From Amycolatopsis albispora (GTDB lineage Bacteria; Actinomycetota; Actinomycetes; Mycobacteriales; Pseudonocardiaceae): a stretch of 64,000 bases of DNA. The stretch spans positions 2,728,001 through 2,792,000 of the forward strand of contig NZ_CP015163.1 of assembly GCF_003312875.1 (NCBI RefSeq), in the 5' to 3' direction. The notes under the pieces are model-generated. The model ran no database searches and was not told where the DNA came from. It was given only the letters and a program-made list of their open reading frames with translations. Below, piece after piece: positions 40,163 through 48,820 of this stretch. How positions within the stretch are numbered: the stretch's first letter is position 1; each line of letters opens with the position of its first letter. Made by a program: the position numbers and the translations under genes.

Positions 40163-40607
40163 GCCCCCGGGCGCTCAGCGGGAGGGCGGCGGCCCGCCGG
40201 GGCCTTCGGCCGGTTCGGTGGTGGTTGCCGGTGACCGAGGCGGGCTGGCTTAGGCGTGCTCGTCACCGTTTCGGCGTAGGCCTTTTCGCAGCTGTCCTGC
40301 GGCAGCTTTCCGTGCGGTGGCGGTGCCGAGGTGGTGCGCCATACGACTCCGGGGTCAGCCGCACTTCGAGTCCCTCGCCGTCCAGCCGGAAGCGCAGGCC
40401 ATCCGGATCGAAGTCGTCGCGCTCTTCGTCGTCCAGCAGGAACCGAGTCGTTCCGCGGTGGCCGAGCGGCGCGGGCTCGATCACCGAGTGTGTATCTGCA
40501 CATCGGCGGCGGGGCCAAGTGTGTGTGCCGCTCACTTGCCGCGGGCCCGTCCCGGCGTGACCGTGGAACCGGCCGCAACGGGACCCACGACTGGAGGCAC
40601 GATCCGC
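40163..40607. other. Intergenic region with a possible gene remnant on the minus strand
   Basis: No clear gene. On the minus strand about 40330-40490 translates to a protein-like stretch, TRFLLDDEERDDFDPDGLRF and following, which reads like a decayed fragment with no recognisable ends. The 9-mer ATCTGCACA (40494-40502) recurs at 44576-44584 before the other transcription units of the catabolic island. Confidence 0.35.
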
Positions 40608-41885
40608 ATGCTCGACCCCGAAATCGCCGGGCGCGTCATCGCGGCGGTGAACGAGCGCTTCGACGAGCAGCTCGCCTGGACCGCCGAGCTGGTGCGCCGC
40701 CCGAGCCTGCGCACCGGTGAAGCGGGGGCGCAGGACCTGATCGAGGAAGCGCTGACCGGGGCGGGACTGGACATCGACCGCTGGGCCATCGACTCACCGG
40801 AACTGCGGGCGCACCAGGGATACGGGCCGACCACGGTCGATCCCGCCGCGCTGGAGAACGTGGTCGGCACCTGGCACCCGCCGGTGGAGCGCGGCCGGTC
40901 GCTGATCCTCAATGGACACGTCGACGTCGTCCCGACCGGGCCGGAGGAGTACTGGAGCCGGTCCCCGTGGGACGCGAGCGTGGTCGACGGCTGGCTGTAC
41001 GGCCGCGGCAGCGCCGACATGAAGGCCGGGATCGGCGCGAACCTGTTCGCGCTCACCGCGCTGAGGACCGCCGAGCTGCGGCCGACCGGCCGGATCCACG
41101 TGCAGTCCGTGGTCGAGGAGGAGTGCACCGGCAACGGTTCGCTGGCCGCCCTGCTGCGCGGCTACACCGCCGACGCCTGCGTGATCCCCGAGCCGGAGGA
41201 CGACAAGCTCGTCCGCGCCAACGTCGGCGTGCTGTGGTTCGACGTCACGGTCCGGGGTGTGCCGGCCCACCTGCGGGTGATGGACACCGGGCAGAACGCC
41301 ATCGACGCCGCGTACACGGTGATGAACGACCTGCGCGGGCTCGAAGCCGAGTGGAACCGGCGCAAGGACCGGCACCGGTACTTCGAGGACACCGAGCACC
41401 CGATCAACTTCAACTTCGGCGTGATCAACGGCGGCGACTGGCCCTCCAGCGTCCCGGCGCAGTGCACCTTCACCGTGCGCGCGGCCTTCTACCCGGGGAT
41501 CTCCGCCGCCGACGCGTGGGCCGAGATCCAGGAGACGCTGGCCAAGTCGGCCGCGCGGTTCGACCTGCCGGACGCCGTCGTCGCCACTCCGTCGGGCTTC
41601 TTCGCCGAGGGCTACGTGCTGGAGGAAGGCTCCGACGCCGAGGCGGTGCTGGCCCGTTCGCACGAGCGGGTGTTCGGCAGCGAGCTGGAATCCTTCACCA
41701 CGCCCGGTTACCTGGACGGCCGGGTGTTCACCCTCTACGGGAACATGCCGTGCCTGGTCTACGGGCCGGTTTCCGAGGCGATCCACGGCATCGACGAGCG
41801 CGTGGAGGTCGAGTCGATCCGGCGGATCACCACCGCCATCGCCTTGTTCACCGCCGAATGGTGCGGGGTCGAACCCCAGCCGTAA
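40608..41885 (+). CDS. M20-family metallohydrolase (ArgE/DapE/CPG2-like)
   Basis: A 425-residue zinc hydrolase. Ligand motifs: NGHVDVVP, LYGRGSADMKAG (bridging Asp), VVEEECTGNGSL (Glu-Glu), a later acidic site and HGIDERV near the end; the dimerisation domain is in the middle. Family members cleave amide bonds of acylated amino acids or small peptides. GGAGG lies about 11 bases before ATG 40608. It is followed by the PucR gene and belongs to an island with a carbamoylase, suggesting nitrogen-compound degradation. Confidence 0.9.
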   Translation: MLDPEIAGRVIAAVNERFDEQLAWTAELVRRPSLRTGEAGAQDLIEEALTGAGLDIDRWAIDSPELRAHQGYGPTTVDPAALENVVGTWHPPVERGRSLILNGHVDVVPTGPEEYWSRSPWDASVVDGWLYGRGSADMKAGIGANLFALTALRTAELRPTGRIHVQSVVEEECTGNGSLAALLRGYTADACVIPEPEDDKLVRANVGVLWFDVTVRGVPAHLRVMDTGQNAIDAAYTVMNDLRGLEAEWNRRKDRHRYFEDTEHPINFNFGVINGGDWPSSVPAQCTFTVRAAFYPGISAADAWAEIQETLAKSAARFDLPDAVVATPSGFFAEGYVLEEGSDAEAVLARSHERVFGSELESFTTPGYLDGRVFTLYGNMPCLVYGPVSEAIHGIDERVEVESIRRITTAIALFTAEWCGVEPQP

Positions 41886-41894
41886 AGTGTGCAC

Positions 41895-43130
41895 ATGCCC
41901 AACGGTGCGGAGCCCGCCGACGCCCGCTGGGAGGAACTGGTCACGCGGCTGCGCGGGGACTCCGACGCGTTGTTCCAGTCCTTCCTGGCGCGGGTCCGCC
42001 GCGTGCCGCCGTACGCGCGCGGGCTGGTCCCCACCGACCGGATGGAACACGACGCCACCCGCACCTTCGACTACCTGCTGCGCCGGATCAGCCGTGCGCC
42101 GATGCCGGACCGCCTCGCCGGGATCGGCACCGAGATCGGCCGGGACCGGGCCCACCGCGGCGTCCCGCTCAACGACCTGCTCACCGCGGTGCGGCTGAAC
42201 TTCCGGATCGTCTGGGACGCGCTGCGCGAGCAGGCCGGGCCGGAGGACGGCCCGCTGCTGGTGGCGCGCGTGGACCGGGTGTGGGCGGCGGTGGAGGAAC
42301 ACGCCCTGCACGTCCAGCTCGCCTACCAGGACGAGGGTGCGCTGATCGCCCGTGAGCGCCAGGGCGAGCGGTCGATGCTGGTCGCCGCCCTGCTCGGCGA
42401 GGTCGACGGGGCCGGCCACGTGCTCGGCGACCCCGCACCGGACGACGTGGCGCGGGTCGCGCGGGCACTGGCCATCGACGTCGACGACGACCTGCTCGTG
42501 GTGGTCTCCCCCGCCTCCGCCGGGGCGCGGCTGCACCGGGTCGCGGACACCTTCGCCGCGCAGGGCCGCCCGGTCCACGTGCAGGCGCTGGCCCGGCACG
42601 CGGTGCTGCTCGCCCGGTGGACGGGTGCGTCACCACCGGGCGAGGGCTCGGCCGGGATCCGCGCGCTGCGCTCCGCGCTCGGCGGCCTGCTCGACACCGT
42701 GCCGTGTGTGCTGGGACCGCTGGCGCACGGCGTGGCCAACGTGCCGGCGAGCGCGCGGACCGCGTTGCGTGCCGTGGACGCGCTGCCCGGCCTGACCGGG
42801 CCGGTCGATCCGTACGACGTCTGGTTGCCGGTGGCCGCGGCGGGCCTCGCCGGCACGCGAGGCATCGGGCCGGAGCTGGCCGGGTCCGTGCTCGGCGGCC
42901 TGTCCGCATTGCCGCCCGCCGAGCGCGAACGGCTGCTGGAAACCATCCGGGCGTGGGCGCGCACCGGCTCGGTCACCGCCGTGGCCCAGGAACTGTGGTG
43001 CCACCGCAACACCGTGCTCAACCGCCTCCGCCGGATCACCGAACTCACCGGGCGCGACGTGACGGTGCCGGAGCAGGCGACCGTGGTGCTGCTGGCGCTC
43101 GCCTGCTCCGACGCGCTCGGCCCGCGCTGA
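41895..43130 (+). CDS. PucR-family transcriptional regulator
   Basis: A 411-residue regulator with a long N-terminal and GGDEF-like central region (about 130-330) and a C-terminal PucR helix-turn-helix, VTAVAQELWCHRNTVLNRLRRITELTG. PucR-type proteins usually control purine, amide or amino acid degradation. Three or so bases separate the candidate GTG (41889) and ATG (41895) starts; ATG is used here. The genes on both sides are hydrolases and a permease, their likely targets. Confidence 0.88.
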   Translation: MPNGAEPADARWEELVTRLRGDSDALFQSFLARVRRVPPYARGLVPTDRMEHDATRTFDYLLRRISRAPMPDRLAGIGTEIGRDRAHRGVPLNDLLTAVRLNFRIVWDALREQAGPEDGPLLVARVDRVWAAVEEHALHVQLAYQDEGALIARERQGERSMLVAALLGEVDGAGHVLGDPAPDDVARVARALAIDVDDDLLVVVSPASAGARLHRVADTFAAQGRPVHVQALARHAVLLARWTGASPPGEGSAGIRALRSALGGLLDTVPCVLGPLAHGVANVPASARTALRAVDALPGLTGPVDPYDVWLPVAAAGLAGTRGIGPELAGSVLGGLSALPPAERERLLETIRAWARTGSVTAVAQELWCHRNTVLNRLRRITELTGRDVTVPEQATVVLLALACSDALGPR

Positions 43131-43140
43131 GCGGATCGGC

Positions 43141-44469
43141 TCAGGCCGCCGTCTCGACGGTTTTCACCTTGTCACGACTGGAAAAGAACCGCGGCGCGGC
43201 AAGCCCGCACCCGGCGGTGATCAGCGAAATCGCCACCAGCAGCAGGGTCGGCAGCACCGAGCTGCCGCCGCCGAGGGTGAGCAGCGCGGTCGCGGCCAGC
43301 GGCACAAAACCGCTCGCGACACCGGCGATGTTCGCCGAAAGCGCGACCCCGCTGTACCGCAGGTGCGCCGGGAACAGCTCGGTGAGCAGCGCGCCCGACA
43401 CCGCGTACGGCACCGAGAGCAGCGCGGTCACCAGGGTCACGCCGATGATCACCGCGAGCCCCGCGGTGCTGTCGATCAGCCAGAACGCCGGGAACGCCAC
43501 CAGCGCCGAGCCCAGCGCCCCGGCCACGGTCACGCGCGCGGGCCCGTGGCGTTCGGCCAGCCTGCCGCCCACGATGAGCACCACGATCTCGACCACGGCG
43601 GCGACCAGCGTCGCGGTGAGCAGCAGCCAGCGCGGCATGCCGAGCGTGGTGGTGCCGTAGCTGATCACGAAGGTGGTGATCAGGTAGAAACCGCCGACGC
43701 CGAGCAACGCGGTCCCGGCCCCGACCAGCAGCTGCGGCCACGCGGTGGTGAAGACCTGGCGGACCGGCGACGACGCACGCGCGTCCTCTTCGAGCAGCTT
43801 CTCGAACAGCGGCGACTCCTCGACCCGGCGCCGCAGCCACAACGCGATGCCGAGCAGGGGGAACGCGGCGAGGAACGGCAGCCGCCAGCCCCACGAGTCG
43901 AACGATTCCGACGGCAGGGTCGACACCGCCAGGAACGCGCCGGAGGAGAGCAGGGTGCCCACCGGTGAGCCGATCTGCGGCATCGCGGCGTAGCGGCCGC
44001 GGCGCTCCGGCGGGGCGTGCTCGACGGCGAGAGTGACCGCCCCGCCCCACTCACCGCCCACCGCGACGCCCTGCAGCAGCCGGAACAACGTCAGCAGGAT
44101 CGGCGCGGCGACACCGATCGACAGGTAGCTGGGCAGCAGGCCGATCAGCGTGGTCACCACGCCGATCATGGTCACCGTGATGATCAGGCACTTCTTGCGC
44201 CCGATCCGGTCACCGAGGTGGCCGAAGACCACCGCGCCGAGCGGGCGGGCGGCGAACCCGACGGCGAACGACGCGAACGCGGCCAGGGTGGAGACCAGCG
44301 CGTCGTCGGTGGCGAAGTAGAGCCGGTTGAACACCAGTGAGGCGGCCGTGCCGTACAGGAAGAAGTCGTACCACTCCAGCGCGGTGCCGACGAACGCGCC
44401 GAAGGCCACCTTCCTGGCTTCGGCGTCGGTCACCGTCGCGGCCCCGGCGGGGCTGGGTTTCTCGCTCAT
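43141..44469 (-). CDS. MFS transporter, metabolite:H+ symporter type
   Basis: A 442-residue membrane protein with 12 predicted helices. It has the MHS-type motifs: GTALEWYDFFLYGTAA in the first helix, FGHLGDRIGRKK in loop 2-3, and FRLLQGVAVGGEWGG. Such carriers import small organic acids or related solutes with protons. It is divergent from the ThDP enzyme gene; the 214-bp gap between them holds one ATCTGCACA motif. Confidence 0.92.
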   Translation of the reverse strand: MSEKPSPAGAATVTDAEARKVAFGAFVGTALEWYDFFLYGTAASLVFNRLYFATDDALVSTLAAFASFAVGFAARPLGAVVFGHLGDRIGRKKCLIITVTMIGVVTTLIGLLPSYLSIGVAAPILLTLFRLLQGVAVGGEWGGAVTLAVEHAPPERRGRYAAMPQIGSPVGTLLSSGAFLAVSTLPSESFDSWGWRLPFLAAFPLLGIALWLRRRVEESPLFEKLLEEDARASSPVRQVFTTAWPQLLVGAGTALLGVGGFYLITTFVISYGTTTLGMPRWLLLTATLVAAVVEIVVLIVGGRLAERHGPARVTVAGALGSALVAFPAFWLIDSTAGLAVIIGVTLVTALLSVPYAVSGALLTELFPAHLRYSGVALSANIAGVASGFVPLAATALLTLGGGSSVLPTLLLVAISLITAGCGLAAPRFFSSRDKVKTVETAA

Positions 44470-44682
44470 CGCTCATCCTCGGTCCGCAGGTCGCCGTGCA
44501 GTGCGCAACAGCATGCAGACGAGACCGGGGGCACGAAACCGCGCGGTGCACCGACTTGCCGGGGCCGCACTGGGCATCTGCACAACCAGCTTGCCGGTTC
44601 GCGTGGCGGACGCCGCTTCTCCACGCCACCGGCGGCTGGTGTGCTGGGGGTCCGCCGAGTCGGGAACCACCGGGAGGAAACC

Positions 44683-46308
44683 TTGCCGAACCCGTGCAGC
44701 GCCGGGCACCTGGTCGTCCGCCAGCTGGAGCGCTCGGGGGTCGAGCGCGTCTACTGCGTGCCGGGAGAGAGCTATCTCGACGTGCTCGACGGCCTGCACG
44801 ACTCCCCCATCGACACGGTGGTCTGCCGCCACGAGGGTGGCGCGGGGTTCATGGCCGTGGCCGAAGGGCGGCTCACCGGCCGCCCCGGCGTGGCGATGGT
44901 GACCCGCGGCCCAGGCGCGGCGAACGCCGCGATCGCGGTGCACACCGCCTGGCAGGACGCCACGCCGATGGTGTTGTTCGCCGGGCTGATCCCGGCGGGC
45001 CAGCGGTACCGCGAGTCCTTCCAGGAATTCGACCCGAACGCCTGGTTCGGCAGCACGGCCAAGCGGGTGCTGGTGCTCGACGACCCGGCGGCCGCGGCCG
45101 GGATCGTCGCCGAAGCCATGCAGGTCGCGGTGACCGGGCGGCCGGGACCGGTGGTGGTCGGCCTGCCGGAGACCACCCTGACCGAACTCACCGACGGGGT
45201 CACGCTGCCGCCGCGCGCGCCCGCCCGGCCGGCACCGTCGCCCGCCGACCTCGACACGATCGGCGGGTTGCTGGCCGGTGCGCGGGCGCCGGTGGTCGTC
45301 GCCGGTGGCGAGGGCTGGACCGAGCAGGCGGCCCGCGACCTCGCCGACTGGGCCGAGGCCGCCGCGCTGCCGGTGCTCACCGACTTCCGCGCCTACGACG
45401 TGATCGACCACGACAGCGCCGGTTACGCCGGTTCGCTCGGTTACGGCCGCTCCGCGTCGGCAGCCGCGGTGCTGCGCGACAGCGATCTCCAGCTGTGGCT
45501 GGGCTGCCCGCGCGGGGACGTGCCCACCGATTCCTCCACGCTCGGCATGGGAGCGGCGTCTGTCTACATCGGACCGGATCCGGCCGCGCACGGCCACACC
45601 GGGCGGCTGGACGCGACCGTGGTCGCCACCCCGGCGGCGTTCGTGGCCGCCGCCCGTGACGTGCTGGTGCGGCCGGACGCCGATCCGGCACCCATGCGAG
45701 CCGCGCACGAAGCACACCGGGCCTGGTCGCGGCCGGTGCCCGACGGAGACCGCGGGGTGGACCTCGGTGCCGCCTTCGGGATCCTGCGCCGCACCATGGA
45801 CCTCTCGGAAACCGACCCCGTGGTCACCTTCGGCGCGGGCAACCACGCGCTCTGGCCGCAGCGCTACCTGCCCGCGCACCGGCCGGGTTCGCTGCTCGCG
45901 CCCCGCAACGGCGCCATGGGTTTCGGCATTCCGGCCGCCGTGGCGGCCGCGCTCGTCCAGCCGGGCAGGCGGGTCCTGTCGGTCGCGGGTGACGGCTGCT
46001 TCCTGATGAACGGCCAGGAACTCGCGGTTGCCGTCGACCGGCGCCTGCCGGTGCTGGTGCTGATCGTGGACAACGGCTGCTACGCGACGATCCGGGCACA
46101 CCAGGAGACGCACTATCCCGGCCGCCCCAGCGGAACCGGACTGTCCAATCCGGACTTCGCCGAGCTGGCGAAGGCGTACGGCGCGTTCGGCGCCACCGTC
46201 ACGCACACCTCCGAATTCGAGGTGGCCCTGCGCAAGGCACTCGACACCCCCGGGCCCGCGGTGTTGCATCTGCGCACCGATCCGAGTACCCGTGGCCCGG
46301 TGTCCTGA
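44683..46308 (+). CDS. Thiamine diphosphate-dependent enzyme (acetolactate synthase-like)
   Basis: A 541-residue ThDP enzyme with the catalytic Glu51 (CRHEGGAGF) and the ThDP-binding motif AGDGCFLMNGQEL...VDNGCYA. It probably decarboxylates a 2-oxoacid or acts as a carboligase in catabolism. TTG 44683 is selected as start because GGGAGGA lies six bases before it; the frame is open 14 codons further upstream. It is 17 bases upstream of the carbamoylase gene and thus in the same transcript. Confidence 0.88.
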   Translation: MPNPCSAGHLVVRQLERSGVERVYCVPGESYLDVLDGLHDSPIDTVVCRHEGGAGFMAVAEGRLTGRPGVAMVTRGPGAANAAIAVHTAWQDATPMVLFAGLIPAGQRYRESFQEFDPNAWFGSTAKRVLVLDDPAAAAGIVAEAMQVAVTGRPGPVVVGLPETTLTELTDGVTLPPRAPARPAPSPADLDTIGGLLAGARAPVVVAGGEGWTEQAARDLADWAEAAALPVLTDFRAYDVIDHDSAGYAGSLGYGRSASAAAVLRDSDLQLWLGCPRGDVPTDSSTLGMGAASVYIGPDPAAHGHTGRLDATVVATPAAFVAAARDVLVRPDADPAPMRAAHEAHRAWSRPVPDGDRGVDLGAAFGILRRTMDLSETDPVVTFGAGNHALWPQRYLPAHRPGSLLAPRNGAMGFGIPAAVAAALVQPGRRVLSVAGDGCFLMNGQELAVAVDRRLPVLVLIVDNGCYATIRAHQETHYPGRPSGTGLSNPDFAELAKAYGAFGATVTHTSEFEVALRKALDTPGPAVLHLRTDPSTRGPVS

Positions 46309-46325
46309 CCGAAAGGAGCGCTTCG

Positions 46326-47579
46326 ATGAACCACCATGCCGCCTTCCTGGCCGACTTCGCCACGCTGTCCACCTTCGGCGCCACCGAGCGGGGCGGGGTG
46401 CACCGCGAAGCCGCCACCGACGCCGACGCCGCGCAGCGCGCGTGGTTCGGTGAACTGCTCGCCGCACGTGGTTTCCGGGTGGCCTTCGACCGGATCGGCA
46501 ACCAGTTCGGGCTGCTCGACGCCGTGCCGGGCGCGCCGTACGTGCTGGTCGGCTCGCATCTGGACAGCCAGCCGTTCGGCGGCCGGTACGACGGCGCGTA
46601 CGGGGTGCTGGCCGCGGCGCACGCCGCGGAGCGCGTGGCCGCGCGGTGGCGCGATTCCGGCCGCACGCCGCGTTACAACGTCGGCGTGGTGAACTGGTTC
46701 AACGAAGAGGGCTCGCGGTTCACGCCGAGCATGATGGGCAGCGCGGTGTACACCGGCTTGCTCGACCTCGACGCCGCGCTGGACACGCGTGACCTGCGTG
46801 GGGTCCGGGTCGGGGACCGGCTCGCCGAACTGGGGCAGCTCGGCGACGGCGGGCCGTCGCTCGACGACGTGGCCGCCTACGCCGAGATCCACATCGAGCA
46901 GGGGCGGGTGCTGGAGGACAGCGGGCACACCATCGGGCTGGTGCACGCGACCTGGTCGGCGCACAAGTACTTCCTCACCGTGGAGGGCGAGCAGAGCCAC
47001 ACCGGCTCCACCGTCATGGCCGACCGGCGGGACGCGCTGCTCGGCGCCGCGCACCTGACCGTGCTGGCCCGCGAAATCGCCGACGCGCTGTCCACTTCGG
47101 ACGCTCCGCTGCACACTTCGGTGTCGCAGCTGACCGTGGAGCCGAACAGCCCGGTGACGGTGGCCAGGGAGGCGCGGCTGCACCTGGACCTGCGCTCGCC
47201 GGACGAGGCCGTGCTGGCGCGGGCGAACGCGATGCTGCACGAGCGGATCCCGTCGATCGAGCGGGCGGCGCGGGTTTCGATCTCGGTGGCGGGCGCGCAC
47301 CACTGGGGCGTGCGCCCGTTCCCGGCGGCGGGCGTGGCGCTGGCCCGCGACTGCGCGGACGAACTGGGCCTGTCGCACCGGGAAATCATGACGATCGCCG
47401 GGCACGACTCGGTGAACATGAACGGCCGCGTCCCGACGGTGATGCTGTTCGTGCCCAGCGTGGAAGGCATCAGCCACAACGAAGGCGAGCTGACCAAGGA
47501 CGCGGACGCGTGCGCCGGTGCCGACCTGCTCACCGAGGTCGTCGACCGCCTCACCGCCGGAACCCTCGATGGACGGTGA
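46326..47579 (+). CDS. Amidase, hydantoinase/carbamoylase family (M20)
   Basis: A 417-residue zinc hydrolase like N-carbamoyl-L-amino acid hydrolases and allantoate amidohydrolase. Metal ligands: GSHLDSQPFGGRYDGAYG (His, Asp), FNEEGSRF (Glu), AEIHIEQG (His) and HDSVNM (His). It cleaves carbamoyl or ureido groups from amino-acid-like substrates. Together with the M20 hydrolase, the permease and PucR it points to ureide or hydantoin degradation. GAAAGGAG precedes the ATG. Confidence 0.92.
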   Translation: MNHHAAFLADFATLSTFGATERGGVHREAATDADAAQRAWFGELLAARGFRVAFDRIGNQFGLLDAVPGAPYVLVGSHLDSQPFGGRYDGAYGVLAAAHAAERVAARWRDSGRTPRYNVGVVNWFNEEGSRFTPSMMGSAVYTGLLDLDAALDTRDLRGVRVGDRLAELGQLGDGGPSLDDVAAYAEIHIEQGRVLEDSGHTIGLVHATWSAHKYFLTVEGEQSHTGSTVMADRRDALLGAAHLTVLAREIADALSTSDAPLHTSVSQLTVEPNSPVTVAREARLHLDLRSPDEAVLARANAMLHERIPSIERAARVSISVAGAHHWGVRPFPAAGVALARDCADELGLSHREIMTIAGHDSVNMNGRVPTVMLFVPSVEGISHNEGELTKDADACAGADLLTEVVDRLTAGTLDGR

Positions 47580-48588
47580 CCTGGCTGCCGTCCGGACCGC
47601 CGCGGAAGCACAGGCGCGCCGCGTCACGCCCGGCCTCGAAAACATGGCGGACTACCTTGCGCGGCAGGTGAAGGACCGCTCGCACCGGGAAGTACTCGGG
47701 CCCCTGCTCCCCGCCTCCGGCGCCAGCGGCGTCATCCTCCACAAAGGACAGGAGATCGCCGCCTGGGGCGCCCCGTCCACGCCCGAAATGGCCTACAGCG
47801 TCACCAAGAGCTTCGTCTCGGCGGTCGCCGGAATCGCCTACGACCGGGGACTGCTGCCGGACGTCGACCGGTCGGTGGCCGCCACGGTCGACCTTTCCGC
47901 GCTCGGCATCCGTGTCCAGCCGGCGATCACCTGGCGGCACCTGCTCCAGCAAACCAGCCAATGGGACGGTGAACTCTGGGGCAAGCCAGCGAGGGTCGAT
48001 GCTGCCAGCGCACACCGGGCCCACGCGCCACCGGGCGGCGCCTGGGCCTACAACGACGTCCGCGTGAACCTCCTGAGCCTGGCGCTGACCGTGTTGTTCC
48101 AGCAGCCCCTGCCCACCGTGCTGCACGAAAACCTTCTCGAACCGCTCGGAGCGTCGCCCACTTGGTCGTGGCACGGTTACCGCAATTCCACGATCGAACT
48201 CAACGGCAAGGCGGTGCCCGTCGTCAGCGGCGGCGCGCACTGGGGTGGCGGGCTGTGGATCTCCGCCCGCGACCTCGCCCGGTTCGGCCAGCTCTACCTC
48301 GACCACGGCCGTCACCGGGGAAAACAGCTGCTCAGCAGCGCGTGGATCGAGCACACCTGGCGGCCCTGCCCGGTCAACCCGGACTACGGCTACCTGTGGT
48401 GGCTCAACGACGCCCAGCGCGTCTTCCCCACCGCACCCCCGACCGGGCGGTGCGCACGCGGCAACGCCGACCGGCACCTGCTCTGGATCGACCCCGCACG
48501 CGACCTCGTCATCGCCTCCCGCTGCGGCGAAAACGTCGAAATCCTGCTCCACGCCGTGTCGGCGGCGCTGCCCGGGTCACGCGGCTAG
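47569..48588 (+). CDS. Serine hydrolase, class C beta-lactamase-like
   Basis: A 339-residue beta-lactamase-fold protein with Ser77-x-x-Lys80 (YSVTKS) and the YxN motif (AYNDVRVN). There is no signal peptide, so it is probably a cytoplasmic esterase or peptidase, not a resistance enzyme. Its start overlaps the carbamoylase gene by 11 bases, so the two are coupled. Confidence 0.85.
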   Translation: MDGDLAAVRTAAEAQARRVTPGLENMADYLARQVKDRSHREVLGPLLPASGASGVILHKGQEIAAWGAPSTPEMAYSVTKSFVSAVAGIAYDRGLLPDVDRSVAATVDLSALGIRVQPAITWRHLLQQTSQWDGELWGKPARVDAASAHRAHAPPGGAWAYNDVRVNLLSLALTVLFQQPLPTVLHENLLEPLGASPTWSWHGYRNSTIELNGKAVPVVSGGAHWGGGLWISARDLARFGQLYLDHGRHRGKQLLSSAWIEHTWRPCPVNPDYGYLWWLNDAQRVFPTAPPTGRCARGNADRHLLWIDPARDLVIASRCGENVEILLHAVSAALPGSRG

Positions 48589-48701
48589 GTCCCCAAGGCC
48601 ACGAACGTCACGACTCAGCGATGTCCGGGGTGACCGTCGACAGCGGAAAACCCACGCAGGTCAGCACGTATCCATCGGCTCGCTGTACCAGTACCGTGGG
48701 A

Positions 48702-48800
48702 ATGAACACGCACAAGTTCATGGCCACGTCAGACAAAGCGCCCGTGGAGACGTTCGAAAACGAGCTGGTCGCCATGGTGACCCGGTACCTGCGCGGGTAG
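48702..48800 (+). CDS. Possible 32-residue protein
   Basis: A short frame starting MNTHKF and ending VTRYLRG, with a charged amphipathic look and no recognised family. Its last codons form the left arm of the terminator hairpin at 48781-48816. GTGGGA just before the ATG is a weak ribosome binding site. It may be a small protein or a chance frame. Confidence 0.3.
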   Translation: MNTHKFMATSDKAPVETFENELVAMVTRYLRG

Positions 48801-48816
48801 CCGCGCAGGTACCGGG
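48781..48816. terminator. Perfect 16-bp hairpin between convergent genes
   Basis: Arms 48781-48796 and 48801-48816 pair perfectly around a four-base loop. It lies between plus-strand genes and the pectate-lyase-like gene that ends at 48821, as a bidirectional terminator. Confidence 0.8.
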
Positions 48817-48820
48817 CGGC

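Noticed and set aside
47569..48588. Beta-lactam resistance enzyme
   Set aside because: The fold is beta-lactamase-like, but there is no signal peptide and the context is catabolic, so an esterase/peptidase is more likely.
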